A stretch of DNA of 64,000 nucleotides, taken from NCBI RefSeq assembly GCF_000935125.1, contig NZ_JRKI01000045.1, positions 237,058-301,057 on the forward strand, read 5' to 3'. Of this stretch, positions 60,606-64,000 are shown one piece after another. A model generated the notes under the pieces. It made no database searches. It was not told the DNA's origin and saw only the letters and a list, made by a program, of their open reading frames with translations. Source of the DNA: Streptomyces natalensis ATCC 27448 (GTDB lineage Bacteria; Actinomycetota; Actinomycetes; Streptomycetales; Streptomycetaceae). The number at the start of each line of letters is the position of its first letter. Positions within the stretch are counted from its first letter, which is position 1. Both the position numbers and the translations under genes were made by a program.

Positions 60606-60905
60606 ATGGCGACGACAGCGGAGTGGGACATTCATCTGTACCTCTCCGAGGAGGACGGGACGACCAAGGCACGGGTGGAGCTGGACACCGGCACCATCGC
60701 ACTCACCGGGCACGGCATCGCCCGCTGCAATCCCCAGGACGTCGACGTACCGGCCATCGGGGACGAGCTGGCGGCCGGGCGCGCGATGCATGACCTGGGC
60801 TCGAAGCTGATCCGCGTGGCCGACCACGACATGGCGGACGCGGGCGCAGCGCCGCCGGAGCCGGGACCGCGGCAGGTCTACGGCTGGATGAACGAGATGG
60901 CGTGA
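60606..60905 (+). CDS. DUF1876 domain protein
   Basis: 99 residues matching the short DUF1876 family of actinomycetes (AEWDIHLYLSEEDGTTKARVELDTG, then IARCNPQDVDVPAIGDELAAGRAMHDLG), whose fold resembles dsRNA-binding domains but whose role is unknown. These genes often sit beside stress proteins, as here (55 bp after the universal stress gene). The GAGGAGGAAGCGGAGG stretch upstream provides the ribosome site. Confidence 0.9.
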   Translation: MATTAEWDIHLYLSEEDGTTKARVELDTGTIALTGHGIARCNPQDVDVPAIGDELAAGRAMHDLGSKLIRVADHDMADAGAAPPEPGPRQVYGWMNEMA

Positions 60906-61095
60906 TGAGGCGGCGTGCGGAATGCGGCGGGAGTGGGCGCGGTGGCAGGGAGTGGGCGCGATGGCAGGGGGCCGGGGGTAGCGGCGGTGCGGTGCGGGCG
61001 GCGCCCGTCGCCACCCCTGTAGGGCCGTTCGGCCCCTCGGCCCGGCCTCCCTGACATGCGACGGTCGGTACACGGGCGGAAGGCGGTGGTGTGTG

Positions 61096-61677
61096 ATGCC
61101 GCTCGGGAGGTTCCTGGCGCGGTTCCGGCGCGGCCCGCTGTGGCGCGGCTGTGATGTGGCACAGGCGTGGCTGGTGCTGATCACGGCGCTGCTGATAGCG
61201 GTCGCGGCACCGGCCGCCGGGGTGACTGCGGCGCAGGCGGTGGCCGGTGCCGCCGCCCGGCAGAGTCATGACCGCCACGGTGTCGCGGCCGTGGTGACCG
61301 AGGATCCCCCGGTCCGCATCGGGGCGGATCCCACGGGCGGCGTCGGCGGCCGGGTGCATGCCACGGTGCGCTGGACCTCTGCCGATGGCGCGTCCCGTAC
61401 GGGAGTGACCACGGTGCCCTCGGACCTGCGGGCCGGCGACCGGACCACGGCCTGGCTCGACGGACGCGGTGTGTTGCTGCGGAACCCGGTCACCGACGGC
61501 GAGGCCCGCATCCAGAGCATCGCGGTCGGCACGGTGGCGTCGGGCGGCACCTGTCTGCTGCTGCTTGCCGGGGAACGGGGCGGCAGGGCGCTGATCGACC
61601 GCCGCCGCTATGCGCTGTGGGAACGGGAGTGGGCGGCCGGCGATACGCAGTGGGGGCGCCGCGAGGCGGGCTGGTGA
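61096..61677 (+). CDS. Rv1733c-like membrane protein
   Basis: 193 residues from the ATG at 61096. Two membrane helices, VAQAWLVLITALLIAVAAPAAGV and SIAVGTVASGGTCLLLLAGE, flank an extracytoplasmic loop of about 100 residues with ATVRWTSADG and TTAWLDGRGVL. This matches the Rv1733c family of actinobacterial membrane proteins found in stress/dormancy regulons. Function unknown. Its position after universal stress and DUF1876 genes fits the same theme. Confidence 0.87.
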   Translation: MPLGRFLARFRRGPLWRGCDVAQAWLVLITALLIAVAAPAAGVTAAQAVAGAAARQSHDRHGVAAVVTEDPPVRIGADPTGGVGGRVHATVRWTSADGASRTGVTTVPSDLRAGDRTTAWLDGRGVLLRNPVTDGEARIQSIAVGTVASGGTCLLLLAGERGGRALIDRRRYALWEREWAAGDTQWGRREAGW

Positions 61678-61808
61678 CGGGACTTCCGCCTGTGGCTCCC
61701 TGGGTAGCCGGGCAGTGAACGCTTGGCCGGGCCGGTGACGCCGCAGTCGACTGGTGACGTCATGGCCGGCTGGTCAAGTCGCGGTCGGCCAGACCCATTT
61801 GGGCCTGC

Positions 61809-62690
61809 TCACGCTGTGAGCGCTGCGACGCAGGCCCGTACGGGTGGGCTCTCGCCGCGGGTGAGCCAGGCGGCGCGGATGTCACGGCGTAGGGGTGGGT
61901 GGGCGAGGAGGAAGCGTACGGCGGGCGGAGCGGCGTCGCGGGACATGGCGGGGATGAGGGCGGCGGCGAGACTGCGGGCCACCAGGGCGAGCTGGGTGGG
62001 GTGTTCGGCCACGGCGTAGCGGATGTCGGGTTCAACGCCGCGGGCGCGCAGGGCCTGGACGAGGGCTTCGTAGGGCTCGGTGCCTGGCGGGCAGCAGGCC
62101 CAGACCGTGTCCGCCAGCTCGGCGAGGTCGACGGTGTCGCGGTCGGCGAGGGGATGGCGTTCGGACACGGCGACGTAGACCTCTTCGCTCACCAGTTGAC
62201 GCTGCGTGACGCCCTCGGGGACGGGCAGCGGGCGGTTGGCCCAGCTCTCGATGAGCAGGAGGTCGAGTTCGCCGTTCAGCAGCAGGGGCAGCAGGTCGAT
62301 GGCCTCGCCGTCGACGACGGTGGGGGTGAGCCGGGGGTGTGCGGCGACGAGGGTGGCCAGCGCCTCGGGCAGCAGGGTGCGTACGGCGCTGCCCACGCCG
62401 CCGATACGGAGCGGGCCGAGCACCTCGTCGCCGAGATCGGCCAGATCCGCCTGGGCCGCGGCGAGTTGTGCGAGGAGGCGGTCGGCGTGGCCGGCCAGGA
62501 TGCGGCCGGCGTGGGTGAGACGGACGCTGCGGCCGTGCGGCTCCAGGAGCGGGTGCCCGGCCTCGCGCTCCAGTTTGGCCAGTTGCTGCGAGACGCCGGA
62601 CGGCGTCATATGCATGCTCCGGGCGGCTCGTGCGATGGAGCCGTGGGCGGCTACCGCCGCGAGGGCGCGGAGCCGGTCGAGAGTGAACAC
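61809..62690 (-). CDS. LysR-family transcriptional regulator
   Basis: 293 residues from the GTG at 62690. The N-terminal HTH (FTLDRLRALAAVAAHGSIARAARSMHMTPSGVSQQLAKLE) and the two-lobed periplasmic-binding-like effector domain (GPLRIGGVGSAVRTLLPEAL, then NGELDLLLIE) are standard. No ribosome site is visible before the GTG, so initiation may be leaderless or nearly so. It is divergent from the EamA transporter gene across 73 bp containing a near-perfect 15-bp palindrome, the expected arrangement for regulator and target. Confidence 0.92.
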   Translation of the reverse strand: MFTLDRLRALAAVAAHGSIARAARSMHMTPSGVSQQLAKLEREAGHPLLEPHGRSVRLTHAGRILAGHADRLLAQLAAAQADLADLGDEVLGPLRIGGVGSAVRTLLPEALATLVAAHPRLTPTVVDGEAIDLLPLLLNGELDLLLIESWANRPLPVPEGVTQRQLVSEEVYVAVSERHPLADRDTVDLAELADTVWACCPPGTEPYEALVQALRARGVEPDIRYAVAEHPTQLALVARSLAAALIPAMSRDAAPPAVRFLLAHPPLRRDIRAAWLTRGESPPVRACVAALTA

Positions 62691-62713
62691 GTGAGGAATG
62701 CTACCGAGTACTG

Positions 62714-62728
62714 GCGATGAATCGTCGC
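62714..62728. promoter_or_regulatory. LysR-type operator between regulator and EamA gene
   Basis: GCGATGAATCGTCGC is palindromic at 12 of the 14 positions around the central A. It lies midway in the 73-bp divergent gap, where a LysR protein would be expected to bind. Confidence 0.45.
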
Positions 62729-62763
62729 TTTTTGTTCTGGGTTCGGGGCGGCACAGTGGGGTC

Positions 62764-63867
62764 ATGGCGTGGGAGAAGTCGGGGGAGAAGTGGGAGGAGA
62801 CCTTGTCGGCCGGGGAGTTGTCGGCCGTACGCGGGCCGCGGGAGGGTGGGAGCAGCCGCCCAGCGGGCGGCGGACCGCAGGACGGTGGACAACGGGGCGA
62901 CGGGCAACGGGGCGACGGACAACGGGGCGACGGACAACGGGGCGGTGGACAACGGGGCGGCAGGCGCGGGAATCCGGTGGTTTCGGCCATCGCGGGGTCC
63001 GCCTGTATCTCGGCATCGGCCGTGTTCGTGAAGCTGTCCGGCACGAACGCGGGGACGGCCGCGTTTCTGCGGTGTGCACTCGCCTTGTTCGTGCTCGTGC
63101 CGCTCGCCTGGCGGGAGGTGCGCCGGGTCGGCGCGCGGCCGGCGCGCCGACTGCTGATGGATGGCTGCGCCGGGGTGCTGTTGGGCGTGGACATGGTGTT
63201 CTGGGCGGCCGCCGTCCTCAATGTGGGCGCGTCGGTCGCGACGGTTCTGCTGAATGTGCAGGTGGTCGTCTTCCCCTTGCTGGCCTGGCTGGTGTCGGGG
63301 ACGAGGCCGTCCCGGCGGTTTGTGTTCATGGCCCCGTTGATGCTGGCCGGTGTCGCGCTGGCGAGCGGGGCGATCGGGCGGCCGGAGCCGGGCAGCCATC
63401 CGGTGGCCGGGGTGACGTTCGGAACGGCGGCGGGCGTGGCATATGCGGGCTATCTGTTCCTGATGCGGCTCGGTGGCGGGCGGGGGCACACGGTGACTCC
63501 GGTGTGCGTGTCGACCGCGGCAGCGGCGGGCGCGGCCGCGGTGATGGGCGGGCTGTGGACCGGCGTCGACCTCAGCCCCGGCTGGCCCGCCTGGGGCTGG
63601 CTGATCGCGCTCGCCCTTGTGGGGCAGGTGCTGGCCTGGTTGTTGATCACCGGCGCGCTGCCGAGGCTGGCGCCGAACGTGGGCGCGGCGCTGTTGTTGC
63701 TTCAGCCGGTGATGGCGTTCGCCCTCGGCGTCGCCATCGGTGAGCGCCCGACTCCCCTCCAGGCGGGCGGTTGTGTGCTGGTGGTCGCGGCCGTTTGGCA
63801 CAGCAGCAGGACGAGGCGGGGAGGGAGAGGCAGGAGGGGAGGGAGGGGTTCGGCCGGGGGCGGGTAG
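62764..63867 (+). CDS. EamA/DMT-family transporter
   Basis: 367 residues with ten predicted helices in two EamA repeats: VVSAIAGSACISASAVFVKLSG through LASGAI, and VAGVTFGTAAGVAYAGYLFLM to GCVLVVAAVW. These are metabolite exporters of broad range. The first 75 residues are hydrophilic and include a GDGQR repeat (15-bp DNA units at 62880-62960), then the membrane part begins; a shorter start after the repeat is possible but no better site was found. It is divergent from the LysR gene. Confidence 0.88.
   Translation: MAWEKSGEKWEETLSAGELSAVRGPREGGSSRPAGGGPQDGGQRGDGQRGDGQRGDGQRGGGQRGGRRGNPVVSAIAGSACISASAVFVKLSGTNAGTAAFLRCALALFVLVPLAWREVRRVGARPARRLLMDGCAGVLLGVDMVFWAAAVLNVGASVATVLLNVQVVVFPLLAWLVSGTRPSRRFVFMAPLMLAGVALASGAIGRPEPGSHPVAGVTFGTAAGVAYAGYLFLMRLGGGRGHTVTPVCVSTAAAAGAAAVMGGLWTGVDLSPGWPAWGWLIALALVGQVLAWLLITGALPRLAPNVGAALLLLQPVMAFALGVAIGERPTPLQAGGCVLVVAAVWHSSRTRRGGRGRRGGRGSAGGG
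62880..62960. repeat. 15-bp coding minisatellite
   Basis: Five copies of a 15-bp unit with GACAACGGGGCG core, in frame, encoding GDGQR/GGGQR before the first membrane helix of the EamA protein. Copy number may differ between strains. Confidence 0.65.
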
Positions 63868-63897
63868 GGGACGGGGCTCAGCGGTGATGCGGGGGCC

Positions 63898-63936
63898 CGG
63901 GGAGCCACGGGGAGCCACGGGGAGCCACGGGGCGGG
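63898..63936. repeat. GGAGCCACGGG triple repeat at right edge
   Basis: Three 11-bp copies of GGAGCCACGGG follow the EamA gene. The last 130 bases of the window show no further gene. Confidence 0.5.
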
Positions 63937-64000
63937 AAGAGCCGAGGGGCCGAGGGGGATCCGCTCAGGACGGCCATCGTCGGCTTCGGGCCCCACCCGC

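Overview
The window is Streptomyces-like DNA. GC content is very high, third codon positions are almost always G or C, GTG starts and ATGA/GTGA gene overlaps are common, and the gene families are typical of actinomycetes (gamma-butyrolactone-receptor-type TetR proteins, SepF-like protein, Hen1/Pnkp, DUF1876, Rv1733c-like protein). It falls into an accessory left part (1 to about 24.4 kb) and an ordered chromosomal right part (24.4 to 64 kb).

Left part. Positions 1-4326 are a translationally coupled operon: a LeuC/LeuD-type isomerase pair, a class I aminotransferase carrying a TTA codon, and a cytochrome P450. This is the logic of a 2-oxoacid chain-extension module in secondary metabolism, cut by the window edge. 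A TetR gene with a 37-bp palindromic operator follows. Positions 5.2-14.3 kb are a mobile or scarred zone: a PP2C fragment, a two-gene operon of unknown function, a nuclease-RAMA-alkyltransferase-like fusion protein, an IS481-family element with a CCTAGG target duplication, a 5'-truncated tyrosine integrase, a MerR regulator with a textbook 19-bp-spacer operator, and an IS982-type element. Positions 14.3-24.2 kb hold a compact aromatic-amine pathway: pterin-dependent aromatic amino acid hydroxylase, aromatic amino acid decarboxylase, monoamine oxidase, an O-methyltransferase-fold protein lacking the usual catalytic His, a second methyltransferase, a CmcH/NodU-type carbamoyltransferase and a headless imine reductase. 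A 131-bp copy of the start of the nuclease-fusion gene lies just past this cluster, in the same orientation 15.6 kb from the intact gene. It marks a rearrangement end point.

Right part. 26.4-37.3 kb carries an aerobic 2-aminobenzoyl-CoA (anthranilate) degradation set: CoA ligase, PaaX-type regulator, acyl-CoA dehydrogenase, fused monooxygenase/old-yellow-enzyme protein and enoyl-CoA hydratase. It is split by a signalling-type block of two gamma-butyrolactone-receptor-like TetR genes, an MDR reductase and a HAD phosphatase. The two halves of the catabolic set share CGTNACG half-sites in their promoters. The divergent HAD/TetR promoter carries two ARE-like sites with identical spacing. 38-42.2 kb encodes permease, ornithine carbamoyltransferase and arginine deiminase, all leftward. 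42.5-45.3 kb is an MFS exporter with a divergent GlxA-type AraC regulator. 45.3-49.8 kb is the Hen1-Pnkp RNA repair pair. The remainder holds an F420-dependent-type oxidoreductase, a coupled ATPase and MazG-like pair, a SepF-like gene, a lipoprotein, a two-gene secreted VWA operon, a universal stress protein, DUF1876 and Rv1733c-like proteins, and a divergent LysR/EamA pair.

Most coordinates and starts come from reading frames, ribosome binding sites and family motifs recognised by eye. No database search was possible, so assignments of substrate and pathway are inference unless stated.
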